Below, piece after piece: positions 15,667 to 26,400 of a stretch of DNA of 64,000 bases. Source of the DNA: Tunturiibacter empetritectus (GTDB lineage Bacteria > Acidobacteriota > Terriglobia > Terriglobales > Acidobacteriaceae). Made by a program: the position numbers and the translations under genes. The notes beneath the pieces were generated by a model. That model made no database searches. It was not told the DNA's origin and saw only the letters and a program-made list of their open reading frames with translations. The stretch's first letter is position 1. The number at the start of each line of letters is the position of its first letter. The stretch is taken from the NCBI RefSeq assembly GCF_014201375.1, contig NZ_JACHDZ010000008.1, positions 87,461 to 151,460 on the forward strand. Direction: 5' to 3'.

Positions 15667-17577
15667 CTAGGACTGTGCCGAAACGGACTCTTCGATCTCG
15701 TCGCCTTCTCCGGGTGCGAGAAAGAGATTTGTTTCGAGGCCGTGCTGGCGGGTGTAGAGATCGTAGTAGCGGCCTTGCAGTTTGTAGAGCGAGTCGTGGG
15801 TGCCGCGTTCGACGATCCTTCCCTGCTCGATGACGAGGATCTGATCGGCGCGGCGGATGGTGGATAGGCGGTGCGCGATGACGAAGGTAGTGCGGCCTTG
15901 CATGAGGAAGTTGAGACCGCTCTGAATGAGGGCCTCGGACTCTGAGTCGAGCGAACTGGTGGCTTCGTCGAGGATGAGGATGCGCGGATCGGCAAGGATG
16001 GCGCGGGCGATGGAGATACGCTGGCGCTGGCCGCCGGAGAGCTTGACGCCGCGTTCGCCGACGATGGTGTCGTACTGCTCGGGAAAGCGCTCGGCGAACT
16101 CGTCGACTCGGGCGATGCGACTGGCCTCCATCAGTTGCTCTTCGGTGGCCTGTGGGCGGCTGAAGAGGATGTTCTCGCGGATGGTACCGTCGAAGAGGAA
16201 GGTCTCTTGCAGGACGACTCCCAGCTGCTGGCGGTAGCTGCTGAGGCGGATGGTCGCGAGATCGATGCCGTCGATGAGAACCTGGCCGCCGACGGCGTTG
16301 TGAAAGCAGCAGATGAGCGAGATGATAGTGGACTTGCCGGAGCCTGAAGAACCCACGAGTGCGGTGACGGTTCCGGGTTTGGCTTCGAAGCTGATGCCGT
16401 GGAGGACTGGTTTGTTGGTTTCGTAGGCGAAGGTTACGTCTTGAAAGGCCACGTCGCCGTGGATGGGATTGATGACGACGGTGCGGCTCGGCTCGCTGTC
16501 TTCTTCGCGTTCGTTCAGAATCTCGGTGGTACGGTCGAGGCCTGCGAGGGCTTCGGTAAGCTGGGTGCCGATGGAGACGAGTTGAACGATGGGCGCCACC
16601 ATGAAGGCGAGCAGCATGGTGTACTCCACGTAACCGCCGACATCGAGGCGGTGGGCTGCGATCTCTTTCGCGCCGAGGTACATGATGAGACCGCCGACAA
16701 CTCCCAGCACCATCGTGGAGGAGAGGGTCATCAGCGATTGGGCGGTGATGGAGCTGATTACATTCTTGAGGAGCCGTTCGACGCCGCGGGCAAAGACACG
16801 GGCCTCGCTCTCTTCGGCGTGGTAGCCCTTGACGACGCGCACGCCGCCAAGCGATTCGGTGAGACGGCCAGTGACCTCGGCGTTAATTTTTGAGCGCTCG
16901 CGGAAGATGGGGCGGATGGTCTTGAAGGCCTTCTGCAGAATGAGGCCAAAGACGAGCAGGATGCAGACGGTGAGGAGGGTCATGCGTCCGCTGATGCGGA
17001 TGAGGATGCAGAAGGCGATGATTGCGGTGAGAATTCCGCCGACGAATTCGAGTAAGCCTGTGCCGACCAGATTGCGGACGCCTTCGACGTCAGTCATGAT
17101 GCGGGCGACTAAGGTGCCGGTTCGGTTCTCGTCGTAAAAAGCTACAGGCAGGCGGCCGATGTGTTGTTGAACACGGGTACGAAGCTCTGAGATGAGCCGT
17201 TGGCCGGCTGTGGAGAGGAGTTGGGTGAGGGTGTAGGAGGTAACTCCTTGCAGGAAGGTGGCTGTGGCGACGGTTCCGATGATCCACGGCAGCAGGTTTA
17301 GCTCATGCTTGTACATCACGTTGTTGATGAGATAGCGCGAGGAGACCGGCAGAGCGAAGCTGCACAGACGGTTGATGATCATCAGCAGGAAACTGCCTGC
17401 GAGCAGCCACCGGCGCGGCTTGACCAGCTTCCAAACCTCTGGCATTACCTTGGTGAGTTTGGGCTTGGGACGCGAGGCTGTGAGGTCGGCCGCTGTGGCT
17501 CTGCCGGTGCCGCGAGAGGGACGGTCTGCGGCTTTCATACCGCCGCCAAAACTGGATGGGCCGAAGGAGGAGGACAT
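15667..17577 (-). CDS. ABC exporter, fused membrane and ATPase domains (MsbA/MdlB-like)
   Basis: A 636-residue half transporter. A cytoplasmic leader is followed by six transmembrane helices (about 60-350) and a nucleotide-binding domain with Walker A GSSGSGKST, signature LSGGQRQRIS, Walker B ILILDEATSS and an H-loop FVIAHRLST. Such type IV exporters act as homodimers or heterodimers and move lipids, drugs or peptides outward. No partner half-transporter is adjacent, so a homodimer is likely. A 125-residue membrane protein gene lies 30 nt upstream on the same strand. Substrate unknown. Confidence 0.9.
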   Translation of the reverse strand: MSSSFGPSSFGGGMKAADRPSRGTGRATAADLTASRPKPKLTKVMPEVWKLVKPRRWLLAGSFLLMIINRLCSFALPVSSRYLINNVMYKHELNLLPWIIGTVATATFLQGVTSYTLTQLLSTAGQRLISELRTRVQQHIGRLPVAFYDENRTGTLVARIMTDVEGVRNLVGTGLLEFVGGILTAIIAFCILIRISGRMTLLTVCILLVFGLILQKAFKTIRPIFRERSKINAEVTGRLTESLGGVRVVKGYHAEESEARVFARGVERLLKNVISSITAQSLMTLSSTMVLGVVGGLIMYLGAKEIAAHRLDVGGYVEYTMLLAFMVAPIVQLVSIGTQLTEALAGLDRTTEILNEREEDSEPSRTVVINPIHGDVAFQDVTFAYETNKPVLHGISFEAKPGTVTALVGSSGSGKSTIISLICCFHNAVGGQVLIDGIDLATIRLSSYRQQLGVVLQETFLFDGTIRENILFSRPQATEEQLMEASRIARVDEFAERFPEQYDTIVGERGVKLSGGQRQRISIARAILADPRILILDEATSSLDSESEALIQSGLNFLMQGRTTFVIAHRLSTIRRADQILVIEQGRIVERGTHDSLYKLQGRYYDLYTRQHGLETNLFLAPGEGDEIEESVSAQS

Positions 17578-17607
17578 AGCTGATCTGAGTTTACGCTGGA
17601 GGCGCTG

Positions 17608-17985
17608 TCAGGCGAGGCGAGCACGGCGGGCTGAGATGAAAGAACGGACACAGAAGAGCACGTAGATCAGGCAGAACAGACAGAGCGCGCCCTTCTCTTC
17701 GACGGCGATGGGGTGAGGGAATGTGGCGCCACGGGAGAGCTTGAGCGTGTCGATCGCGGAGGGAATCATTCCCAGAAAGACCAGCAATGCTACGGTGACG
17801 GAGATGTGCATCCAGAGCATGCGCTTTTTGGAGTCGTCAGTATTCGCCATGACGCCAAAGAGGACAAAGAAGAGGCCAATGCCGCTCGGGATCAGAGCCG
17901 TTGGGTGAGCGCTGCCCGTAGTGACATATCCGGTGATACCGAGCAAGATGAGCAGAATGCCAAAGGCGATAGTGAGCTTTGCCAT
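17608..17985 (-). CDS. Small integral membrane protein of unknown function
   Basis: A 125-residue protein with four hydrophobic segments (about 5-22, 30-47, 58-76, 98-117) and a basic C-terminus. A PTALIPSGIGLFFVLFGVMA segment follows the first helix. I do not recognise a named family. It ends 30 nt before the ABC exporter gene on the same strand and may be cotranscribed with it. Confidence 0.7.
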   Translation of the reverse strand: MAKLTIAFGILLILLGITGYVTTGSAHPTALIPSGIGLFFVLFGVMANTDDSKKRMLWMHISVTVALLVFLGMIPSAIDTLKLSRGATFPHPIAVEEKGALCLFCLIYVLFCVRSFISARRARLA

Positions 17986-18073
17986 GAGATGAACTCCTTG
18001 ATTGAACCACTATCAGGATACTTGAATGGCAGGTCTAACCATCTGGCAGAGGCTCGTAGAAGCGTTTGACAAC

Positions 18074-18104
18074 AAAATACCCAGCTCGAAAGCTGGGTAT
18101 TTTT
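18074..18104. terminator. Rho-independent terminator
   Basis: A 13-bp perfect stem, AAAATACCCAGCT (18074-18086) with AGCTGGGTATTTT (18091-18103), and a 4-nt loop. It lies 35 nt downstream of the small secreted protein gene (minus strand). The A/T runs also permit function on the plus strand. Confidence 0.85.
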
Positions 18105-18138
18105 GCGGGCTGTGTATCGTGCGAAGACCAGACTTCGG

Positions 18139-18480
18139 TTATCTTGGGCCGTTCATCAGATGAGCGATTGCAGCATCATACCCGCGACGGAAGCCCTCGC
18201 GATAGTCGCCTCTTGCACTTGCGGGCACATGAGGATGACGGTACTCGTCGCGATTGTTTACGTCGGGGCGACGATGATTGTCAACGTCCTTACGCGCTCC
18301 CTCGATGCCGTCATGGTAACCCTGACGCTGAATGTCGCGGAACTCCTGCGGTGGGGCGTCCCAGCCACCGGGCCCCTGTCCGAAACCCTGAGGTAACGGC
18401 GTGTATGGCTGACCGAACACGAAACCGGGAGCAGCAAGTGCGATAGCAAGTGCTGGGATAGCGAGTCTATTAATCTTCAT
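18139..18480 (-). CDS. Small secreted protein of unknown function
   Basis: A 113-residue protein with a signal peptide ending after FGQ (about 23), a Pro/Gly/Gln-rich linker and two Tyr/Arg-rich repeats: GYHDGIEGARKD and REGFRRGYDAAI, separated by an Asp/Arg/His-rich stretch. I know similar small exported proteins from Acidobacteriaceae but no function. Monocistronic with its own terminator. Confidence 0.7.
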   Translation of the reverse strand: MKINRLAIPALAIALAAPGFVFGQPYTPLPQGFGQGPGGWDAPPQEFRDIQRQGYHDGIEGARKDVDNHRRPDVNNRDEYRHPHVPASARGDYREGFRRGYDAAIAHLMNGPR

Positions 18481-18569
18481 TTGATCCTACCTCCGTGCGT
18501 CTTCTGCACAGGTAATCAGATGAGAGGTCTTGATTCCTCGTTGTCTGAAGGCAGGTTGTTGTCTGGAGG

Positions 18570-19460
18570 TCAGGCTGCACGCTTTTTGATTGCAGCTAAT
18601 ACATCTTCCGGCTTCCACTCGTTGGTGGGGTACCAGTCGATGATCTTGCCATCTTTGCCGATGAGGACCGTCGATAGAGAGTGAGTGAGAGATTTGCTGT
18701 CGCCGGGGGTGACGCCTACGTTGAAAAACTGTGTCATCGCAGGCAACTCTTTTTCCGGAGGCGCTGCGAAGTCCCAATGAAGAAACTTTTCGTTGGTGTA
18801 GTTGCCGGTGTACGCGCCCCCGTAGCTGCGAAGAACTTTTGGCGTGTCGTAGGCTGGGTCGAAGCTGACGCTGATGAGATGGGTCTGCTTGTAGAGGGCT
18901 GGGTCGGCGGCAAGCGCTTTGTCGATGTCGGCGAAGTTGTGGCTCATGCGGGGGCAGAAATCTGCGAGCTGACAACGGGTGTAGATGAAGGTCATCAGCA
19001 CGACCTTGCCCTTGAACTGGTCGAGATGAATCGTGCGGTCGCTCTGGTTGAGGAGTTTAAAGTCGGGCACGGGATCGCCTATGGTGGGAACGTGATAGGC
19101 GATGGGAGGTTTGTAGTCGGGGCGGGCCTGGGCGATGACGACGATATCTTTGAGACGAACATTTTCGAAGTTGTCGCCCTGCTTGTCGGCGAGGACCTTG
19201 GCGGTGATGCGGTCGCCGGGGTGGAGTTCGCTGACGACGCTGGGATCGGCGAGCTTGTAGTCCATGGTCATCGCCTCCATGAAGCCGGGAACCTGCTCGC
19301 CATCGAGCGTGACGTGTGTGGCATCGGTGGAGACGACCTGGCCGCGAATGGTGAAAGTACTTGCGGCAGAAGCTGGCTTGGATGGGGTGGATGATGCGTT
19401 CTGGTGACAGCCAGCGAGAAGAACAAGAAAGGCGAGGAGAAATAAAGGCTTGCGGGACAC
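18570..19460 (-). CDS. Lipoprotein with CusF-like domain fused to SCO1/SenC domain
   Basis: A 296-residue lipoprotein (lipobox LLAGC, Cys18). Residues about 35-110 resemble a CusF/copper-binding domain: FTIRGQVVSTD, TLDGEQVPGFMEAMTMDY and LKDIVV, with Met-rich FMEAMTM. Residues about 125-295 form a SCO1/SenC thioredoxin-like domain. The paired cysteines are in TRCQLADFC, giving C-x5-C rather than the usual C-x3-C, and the distal metal His is in SLTHSLST. SCO proteins deliver copper to cytochrome oxidase at the outer face of the inner membrane. No oxidase genes are adjacent. The start is a GTG. Confidence 0.85.
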   Translation of the reverse strand: MSRKPLFLLAFLVLLAGCHQNASSTPSKPASAASTFTIRGQVVSTDATHVTLDGEQVPGFMEAMTMDYKLADPSVVSELHPGDRITAKVLADKQGDNFENVRLKDIVVIAQARPDYKPPIAYHVPTIGDPVPDFKLLNQSDRTIHLDQFKGKVVLMTFIYTRCQLADFCPRMSHNFADIDKALAADPALYKQTHLISVSFDPAYDTPKVLRSYGGAYTGNYTNEKFLHWDFAAPPEKELPAMTQFFNVGVTPGDSKSLTHSLSTVLIGKDGKIIDWYPTNEWKPEDVLAAIKKRAA

Positions 19461-19519
19461 GGGCAGACTCCTGAGTCAATGATAATGGCTGAACGGTGAG
19501 ATTACGCAGGGGGCGATTG

Positions 19520-20677
19520 ATGGAGCGAAGTAAGAAGGAGGCGCCTTCTCCGGGGCTGATGCACTTTGGGCTGATGCTGGCCGGGCTGGGAACCGCATTG
19601 CTGGGGCCGATTCTTCCTTTGCTAGCGAAGCAGTGGGAGATGGTGGACTCGCAGAGCGGGCTTCTGATGATGGCGAAGTTCTGCGGTGCGTTTCTTGGTG
19701 GAGTGACGGTTTCGCAAAGGCTGAGGTGGAGTCTGCTGGTGGGCCTGGCAGCAGGCGCGGTAGGGTTCGGTGGCTTTGCGCTGTCTCCGTCGATGGGGCT
19801 GGGGTGCATCGGTTTGTTTGTGGGGGGATTTGGGCTGGGGCAGATCATTACTTCGATCAACATTCTGGCTGGCCGCAAGTTCACGGCGCATCGGGGCTCT
19901 GCTCTGTCACTGTTGAATTTTTCTTTCAGCCTGGGAGCCATGTTGTCTGCGCTACTGGCGGCATGGCTGTTGCCGCACTTTGCCTTGAAGGGAGTGCTTG
20001 AAGTATTCGCTGGTCTGTTTGTGGTTGGGCTGTTGGTGCTGTGGATGCAGATGCGTGGAGATGTTTCGGGAGCTGAAAGCTTCGACGCTACACCGCTACA
20101 AACCGGGCCGCAGACGGGATTGAGCGGGCGCGTCTATCTGTACTTCGCTGGATTGCTTGTGCTCTACGGTGGGTTGGAGACGTGCTTGAGCGGGTGGCTG
20201 ACGACGTTCGCACTGCGCTATGGGGATAAGACACTGGCGGTGAGCGAGTATACGACGCTGCTGCTTTGGATGGCGCTGACCTTCGGGCGGCTGGGCGCTT
20301 CGGCAGTGATGCTGCACGTGGGAGAGAAGACGGCGCAGCAATGGACTCTTGCACTGGCGGCCGGATTCACGGCGGCCCTGGCGATGGCGCATTCTGCGGG
20401 GACGATTGCGATCTTTGCTGTGCTTCTCGGGCTTAGTCTTGCGCCATTCTTTCCGGCTACCTTTGCGCTACTGATGGCGGAGCGGCCGACGGCGCGGCAG
20501 GCGGGGATCGTGGTCGCGGTTTCGGGGCTGGGGGCGGCGGCTTTGCCGTGGATGATGGGAGTAATTTCTACACGGACTGGATCACTGCAACTGGCGCTTG
20601 CCCTGCCCTTTGCGGCCGCTCTGGGACTTCTCGCGATGAGTTTGTTTGCACCTCGGGCGTTGGCTGTTGCGGAGTGA
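19520..20677 (+). CDS. Major facilitator superfamily transporter
   Basis: A 385-residue membrane protein with about 12 transmembrane segments. The N-half has GPILPLLAKQW in helix 1-2 and an NILAGRKFTAHRGSALSLLNFSFSLG-type A motif area, resembling sugar-proton symporters of the FucP/FHS branch (inference). The ATG at 19520 follows a GGGGG-rich ribosome site. Divergent to the CusF-SCO1 gene, 59 nt apart. Substrate unknown. Confidence 0.75.
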   Translation: MERSKKEAPSPGLMHFGLMLAGLGTALLGPILPLLAKQWEMVDSQSGLLMMAKFCGAFLGGVTVSQRLRWSLLVGLAAGAVGFGGFALSPSMGLGCIGLFVGGFGLGQIITSINILAGRKFTAHRGSALSLLNFSFSLGAMLSALLAAWLLPHFALKGVLEVFAGLFVVGLLVLWMQMRGDVSGAESFDATPLQTGPQTGLSGRVYLYFAGLLVLYGGLETCLSGWLTTFALRYGDKTLAVSEYTTLLLWMALTFGRLGASAVMLHVGEKTAQQWTLALAAGFTAALAMAHSAGTIAIFAVLLGLSLAPFFPATFALLMAERPTARQAGIVVAVSGLGAAALPWMMGVISTRTGSLQLALALPFAAALGLLAMSLFAPRALAVAE

Positions 20678-20722
20678 TTTCGGAGTCTGCTTTTCCTGCG
20701 ACGTTGGGCGTATAACCAAAGG

Positions 20723-23461
20723 ATGGATGGTCGTGGGCTGCTGCCGGGTGGGATTGCTGAGGCGTTGGAGCAGGGTTCAGTCGTTGTAACGGGTAACCAG
20801 CGAGCAGCACGGGCGATTCGACGCGGGTGGGATCGGCGTAACCGCGCTTTGGGTCTGGCAAGCTGGTCGCCTGCGACTGTGACGTCATGGGATGCATGGC
20901 TTGCGAAGATGTGGCAGCGGTTGTTGGTGGAGGGCCACGTCACCGCGATGATGTTGAATCATTCGCAGGAGCAGGTGGTTTGGCGAACCATTCTTGAGGC
21001 CGACGATGAACTAGCTAGTTTGCGGAGTGTGGACACGCTGGCGGCTATGGCGGCGGACGCGTGGCGGCTGGTATGCAGCTACGATGGGCGATTGAACCTG
21101 CAGGCAGCGATTGGCAACTCGGATACACGATCGTTTCAACGATGGGCGCGCACCTTTGAACGGCTTTGCGAGGCTGAGGGATTTGTCGCACAGGCCCAAC
21201 TGGAGGACACGCTTCGCAAAGAAGTCGAAAGGGAGGCTGCGAGAAGCGTGTTCATCGGACTCCTAGCGGACAGGGTCGTGCTGGTGGGATTCGATCAGAT
21301 GACCCCGTCACAAAGCCGATTGGTAGAGGCGTTGCATTCGACGGGAATACAAGTGGAAGAGCTACGACTGAATCTTCCTGCGCAGCGACGGTTGCTGGTG
21401 GAAGCGGCCGATGGCCAGGAGGAACTGTTTCTCGCGGCGCGCTGGGTGCGGAGATTTCTCGAAGAGAACACGGGGGCAACCATCGCTGTGATCGCGCCCG
21501 CGCTTGAGACGGAGCGCAGAGAGATTGACCAAGTGTTTCGTGAGGTGCTGGCTCCTGAGCTTGAAGACATCCACGCGGACGATCACGTTGGCCCTTATGA
21601 GTTTTCGCTTGGTTCGACGTTGAGTGAGACTCATCTGGTTGCTGTCGCCTTCGATCTACTGCGATGGTCAAACGAGCCGTTGCCTCTGGAGAGGGTGAGT
21701 GCGTTGCTGCTGTCGCCTTACTTCGCGATGAGCAGTGGAGAGCGGAGCGCGCGTGCGGAGTTCGATGCCTTTGAACTGCGTAAGGCGCGGATGCTGCGGC
21801 CGGAGATCTCGCTGCTTGGACTGATCGAGATGATGGATGGATCAAAACGGAGGGCGAAGTTTCCGCAAGTGCTCGGTACATTGCGCGCGATGCAGCGGGT
21901 TGCGGGCCGATTGCAGGGGCTCGATGAACGCTCTCATGCAGAGTGGGCGGAGAAGATGCGGGAGTTCCTGATGACGGCGGCGTGGGGCACAGGGGGCGGG
22001 GACTCTACTGTCGAATTTCAGACGCAGCGGAAGTGGGAGAGTGCTCTGGATGAAGTCGCGATGCTGGACTTCGAGGGCGTAGCTGTCGACTATGCGCAAG
22101 CCTTGGAAGCACTCGAAAGAGTTGCGCGCCTGACTATGTTTGCGCCTGAGTCGCGAGAAGCGCCCGTGCAGGTGATGGGTCCGCTGGAGGCTGCTGGAAG
22201 CACGTTTGATGCGGTGTGGTTCTTGCGCGCGGGCGAGCTCGACTGGCCAATGTCAGCTGTCGGCAGTTCCCTGCTGCCCTGGCATCTACAACGTGAATTG
22301 GAGATGCCGGGAACAGATCCGACGCTCGACAGTGAACGCGCGCAGAAGATCACGGAACGGATTACGGCAAGTGCGGGCAGCATTGTATTCAGCTATGCGA
22401 AGGAATCTTCGGAGGGAACCCAGAGGCCTTCGCCATTGTTGACCGGGCTCGGCCTGGAGACGGTTAAGGCTGCTGAGTTTGTGGAGTCTGAATCACAGCG
22501 GACCCTCGTTGAGTTGGAAGATATTGCGGATGCTGCTCAGGTTCAGGCGCCACCAGACAGAGTGATTCGCGGTGGCGCAAAAGTTTTGGAGCTGCAGGCA
22601 GCGTGTGGTTTTCGTGCGTTTGCAGAGAAGCGATTGTGGGCGACGGAGCTTGAGTCGATTGAGCCTGGCATGGATGCGCGAGAGAGCGGTACGGCGCTGC
22701 ACAAGGCGCTCGAGATTTTTTGGGACGAGGTGAAGACGCAGTACAATCTACGTTCGATGACCATGGAGGAACGGGATGAGGCACTAATCTGGTGTGTCGC
22801 CAGGGCGTTGAAGCAGACATTAGAAGCGAGTGCGACCGACTGGGATAAGGCTTATGTAGAGGTGCAGAGCGAGAGGTTGCGCAGACTTCTGTCCGGATGG
22901 CTTGAGCTGGAACTGGAGCGAAGACTGCCGTTTGAGGTGAAGCTCAGTGAGAAAGAATTTAACGATGTCCGCGTTGGGCCGCTGCGTTTGAGTGTACGCA
23001 TGGACCGGGTCGACGTTGTGGAAGGCGGGGAGGTGCTGATCGACTACAAGACTGGCTCGGCTTCGGCGAATGATTGGCTAACGCAGAGGCCCAACGCTCC
23101 TCAGCTTCCGCTGTATGCGATTCTCTCTCAAGCAGACCAGCTGCAGGGTATCGCATTTGGCCTCGTCAAGGCTGGTAAAGATCGTGGTCTACAGGGGTAC
23201 GCTGCGAGTGATGGAGTGCTGCCCAAGCCAACCAGACTGAAAGAAGCTGCAACACTTGAAGCGCAGGTGGAGCGATGGAGAGAGGTGCTGGTGGGGCTGG
23301 CTGAGGAGTTTTATTCAGGCGATGCGCGTGTGAGTCCAAAGACATTTCCGGGGACCTGCGCTCACTGCGGACAGAGGATCTTTTGCCGGCTTGACGTGTC
23401 GTTGCTTGAGGAGGAGGACGAGCAGGAGGACGGCTCTGTGGCGGAGGTGAGCCGTGGCTGA
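20723..23461 (+). CDS. AddB-like DNA repair exonuclease subunit (PD-(D/E)XK)
   Basis: A 912-residue protein. The N-terminal part is helicase-like but lacks a Walker A lysine motif, as in AddB. The C-terminal part is a RecB-type PD-(D/E)XK nuclease with IDYKTG (about 773-778). Four cysteines suit an iron-sulphur staple: one in AACGFRAF (about residue 630) and three in CAHCGQRIFC near the end. It would form a complex with the UvrD-like helicase encoded next, whose start overlaps by 8 bases, to resect double-strand breaks for recombination. Best match by recollection is the TIGR03623 group of probable DNA repair proteins. The ATG follows AAAGG. Confidence 0.82.
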   Translation: MDGRGLLPGGIAEALEQGSVVVTGNQRAARAIRRGWDRRNRALGLASWSPATVTSWDAWLAKMWQRLLVEGHVTAMMLNHSQEQVVWRTILEADDELASLRSVDTLAAMAADAWRLVCSYDGRLNLQAAIGNSDTRSFQRWARTFERLCEAEGFVAQAQLEDTLRKEVEREAARSVFIGLLADRVVLVGFDQMTPSQSRLVEALHSTGIQVEELRLNLPAQRRLLVEAADGQEELFLAARWVRRFLEENTGATIAVIAPALETERREIDQVFREVLAPELEDIHADDHVGPYEFSLGSTLSETHLVAVAFDLLRWSNEPLPLERVSALLLSPYFAMSSGERSARAEFDAFELRKARMLRPEISLLGLIEMMDGSKRRAKFPQVLGTLRAMQRVAGRLQGLDERSHAEWAEKMREFLMTAAWGTGGGDSTVEFQTQRKWESALDEVAMLDFEGVAVDYAQALEALERVARLTMFAPESREAPVQVMGPLEAAGSTFDAVWFLRAGELDWPMSAVGSSLLPWHLQRELEMPGTDPTLDSERAQKITERITASAGSIVFSYAKESSEGTQRPSPLLTGLGLETVKAAEFVESESQRTLVELEDIADAAQVQAPPDRVIRGGAKVLELQAACGFRAFAEKRLWATELESIEPGMDARESGTALHKALEIFWDEVKTQYNLRSMTMEERDEALIWCVARALKQTLEASATDWDKAYVEVQSERLRRLLSGWLELELERRLPFEVKLSEKEFNDVRVGPLRLSVRMDRVDVVEGGEVLIDYKTGSASANDWLTQRPNAPQLPLYAILSQADQLQGIAFGLVKAGKDRGLQGYAASDGVLPKPTRLKEAATLEAQVERWREVLVGLAEEFYSGDARVSPKTFPGTCAHCGQRIFCRLDVSLLEEEDEQEDGSVAEVSRG

Positions 23462-26400
23462 TCTTTTTGTCGTGCCAAGGAGCGACAACCTTCCAGATCT
23501 TCCAATGGGTACGAGCTGTACAAGGCCACCGGATTGGCAGGAGCGAGAGCGAGCGCTTGATATTCGACGGTCGTGGATCGTTGAGGCGCCGGCGGGGTCT
23601 GGCAAGACCGGTCTGCTGATACAACGCTACCTGAAGCTGCTGGCCGATGAGAGCGTCGAAGATCCTAGCCAGGTTCTCGCCATCACATTCACCGTAAAGG
23701 CGACGGCGGAGATGCGGGAGCGTGTCATTAATCAACTGGAAAGCGCTGCCCGGAGCGAGCCACTGAAGAACGACTCCGACTTTGATCGTGTGACACGTGT
23801 GTTGGCGGAGATGGTGCTCCGTCGCGACGCTTTATTGGGATGGGAGTTGCTGCAACATCCGCGCAGACTGAATATTCGCACGATCGATTCGGTTTGCGGT
23901 GAGGTGGCGCGATTGTTGCCGGTTCTCTCGGGCGCTGGAGGGCGACAGATCCCGGTTGAAGATGCGACGTTGATGTATCGCGAAGCGGCACGAGAGACCT
24001 TAATGCAACTCGGTGGAGCCGATGTTGAGCTGGACACTGCCCTGCGCACCGTTTTGTTGCATCGGGATGGCAGTCTTCGCGATTGCGAGCGTCTGTTGAT
24101 GGAGATGCTGCCGCTGCGCAACCAGTGGGGAGAGCTGGTTCCGCTGGGGACGCAGCAGCTGGATGATGCTTTTCTGGATGAAACGGTATTGCCTAAGCTT
24201 GAGCTGGCGCTGGAGCAGGCGGTCTGTGTAGGACTAACGCTATTGTCGCTCAGCGTTCCGGCGGATATTTTGCAGGAACTGACATCGCTTGCGGGTGAGA
24301 TGGGGCACGCGGAAGGTTATCGAGGAAGTCCTTCTCCGATTGCTATGTGCGCCGGGCTGCACCAAACGCCGCAGGAGACCTCTGAAGACCTCGAACGCTG
24401 GCGGGGCTTGATTCATCTGCTCACGACGCAGGAGTCGAAGTGGAGGGCCACCGCAGCAAGGAATCATCTCGGCTTCGAAATTGAAAGACATCACGCCGAG
24501 CGGTTGAAGCTTCTGGTGCAACAGCTGCGGGATCGCGACGATGTGCTGGAGGCAATCAAGAGAGTGAGGAGCCTGCCGCCTGTTCAGTATCCGCAGGAGC
24601 AGTGGGTCGTGGCAAAGGCGTTGTTTCGAGTTTTGAACAGGGCGCTGGCTGAGTTGCAGCTGGTGTTTGCGCGGCGTGAAGAGTGCGATTTTGCCGAACT
24701 TGGACTGCTGGCGCGGGTTGTATTGCAGCGGGAGGGTGCCGTCGCCGATTTGAACAAGGCGTTGGGAATGAGTCTTCAGCACCTTCTTGTCGATGAGATG
24801 CAGGACACGTCCTCGGGCCAATACGAACTGATTCAACTGCTCACACAGAGATGGGACGGGCATGGTCAGACAGTATTTCTCGTCGGCGATCCGAAGCAGT
24901 CGATTTACCTGTTCCGGCAGGCGCGGGTGGAGCGATTTGTGAAGACGATGCAGACGGAGTTTCTGGGGGACCTTCCCGTTGGCAGACTACAGTTGACGGC
25001 AAACTTCCGTTCGCAGAGAACTCTTGTTGAAGCGTTCAACGATGATTTCTCGCTGCTGTTTCCTCGGAAGATCAGTGCCACAAACCCCGAGGATGTGCCG
25101 TATGTCGAGGCACGGGCTGTACGGGGACCTTCGCGAAGTGGCTCGATGAATCTTGTGTGGCATGCGCGTGTTCTGGCTTCGGAGACTTCGGCCGAAGCGA
25201 CAAAGAGAGCGAAGCGGCGACAGGCCAGGTTGGAGGCTGAAAAGGTGCGGGCCATCGTCGAGCATTGGCGCGACAGACCGTTGCCTCAGGGGCGGAGCGA
25301 GCCATGGAAGGTGGCTGTGCTGGTGCGGAGCCGCAATCTGCTGACCGAGATCGTGACGGAGCTGAAGGATGAGCTGAAGGGTGCGATCCCGTTTCGTGCA
25401 GTGGATATAGAGGCACTGGGCCAGAGGCAGGAGGTTCTCGATCTCTTTGCACTGACCAGAGCACTGATGCACCCGGCTGATCGCGTGGCGTGGCTCGCGG
25501 TACTGCGTGCTCCGTGGTGCGGCCTTGGGCGTGGCGATCTTCATTTGCTGGCGGGTGGGGATGATCCCGACTGGGCAGAGAGATGCATGGGAGATGTGAT
25601 CGCAGAGAGGCTGGACCTGCTGGAGGAAGAGATTCGCGCAAGGGTGATGCGGGTGTGGCCTGTGTTGCAGGCGGCAGAGGAGAAACGGTCGGGCTTGAGC
25701 GTGGCCCAATGGGTTGAGAGGACCTGGCGGACGTTAGGCGGTGACGCGTATTTAAAGCCGGGAGAACTGGCCAATGCACGAAGGTATTTGCAGCTTTTAG
25801 ATGAGATGGAAGAGTACATCGGGGGGATTGATGTGAGTTTGTTGAAACGTCAACTCGATAAGTTGTTTGCCCAACCGGCGGCGAGAGGTTGGGCGGTCGA
25901 TTTGATGACCATCCATAAGTCGAAGGGTCTGGAGTGGGATGTCGTGATAGTACCGGGACTTCAGAAGAAGGATCCTGCGGATCGTGAAAGATTGTTGACG
26001 TGGAGCGAGATCGATTCCGACGACACAGAAGCCGCGCACATCATGCTTGCGCCGATCGCGGGCCGCGGCGAGGGTTCCAGGGCGCTGAATCTCTGGTTGA
26101 GGGGTATTGATAAAGCAAAGAAGGCCGCGGAGAGAAAGCGTCTCTTCTATGTTGCGTGCACGCGAGCGCGGGAGGAGCTGCATCTGTTTGCATCGCCCGA
26201 AGCAACGGCGAGGGGAGAAGTCATACGACCGTATGGGAGTCTGCTGGCTACTGCGTGGCCCGCGGCGGAGCGACACTTTACGAGGGGTGCGCCGGCTTCG
26301 GAGAGGCTCGTTCAGATGCCAATGATGTTTCCCAAGTCCGAGGAAGAAGAGGGCTTCGTCGGCACGATTGCGGCAGGCGCCGACGAAGCGGCACGACCAG

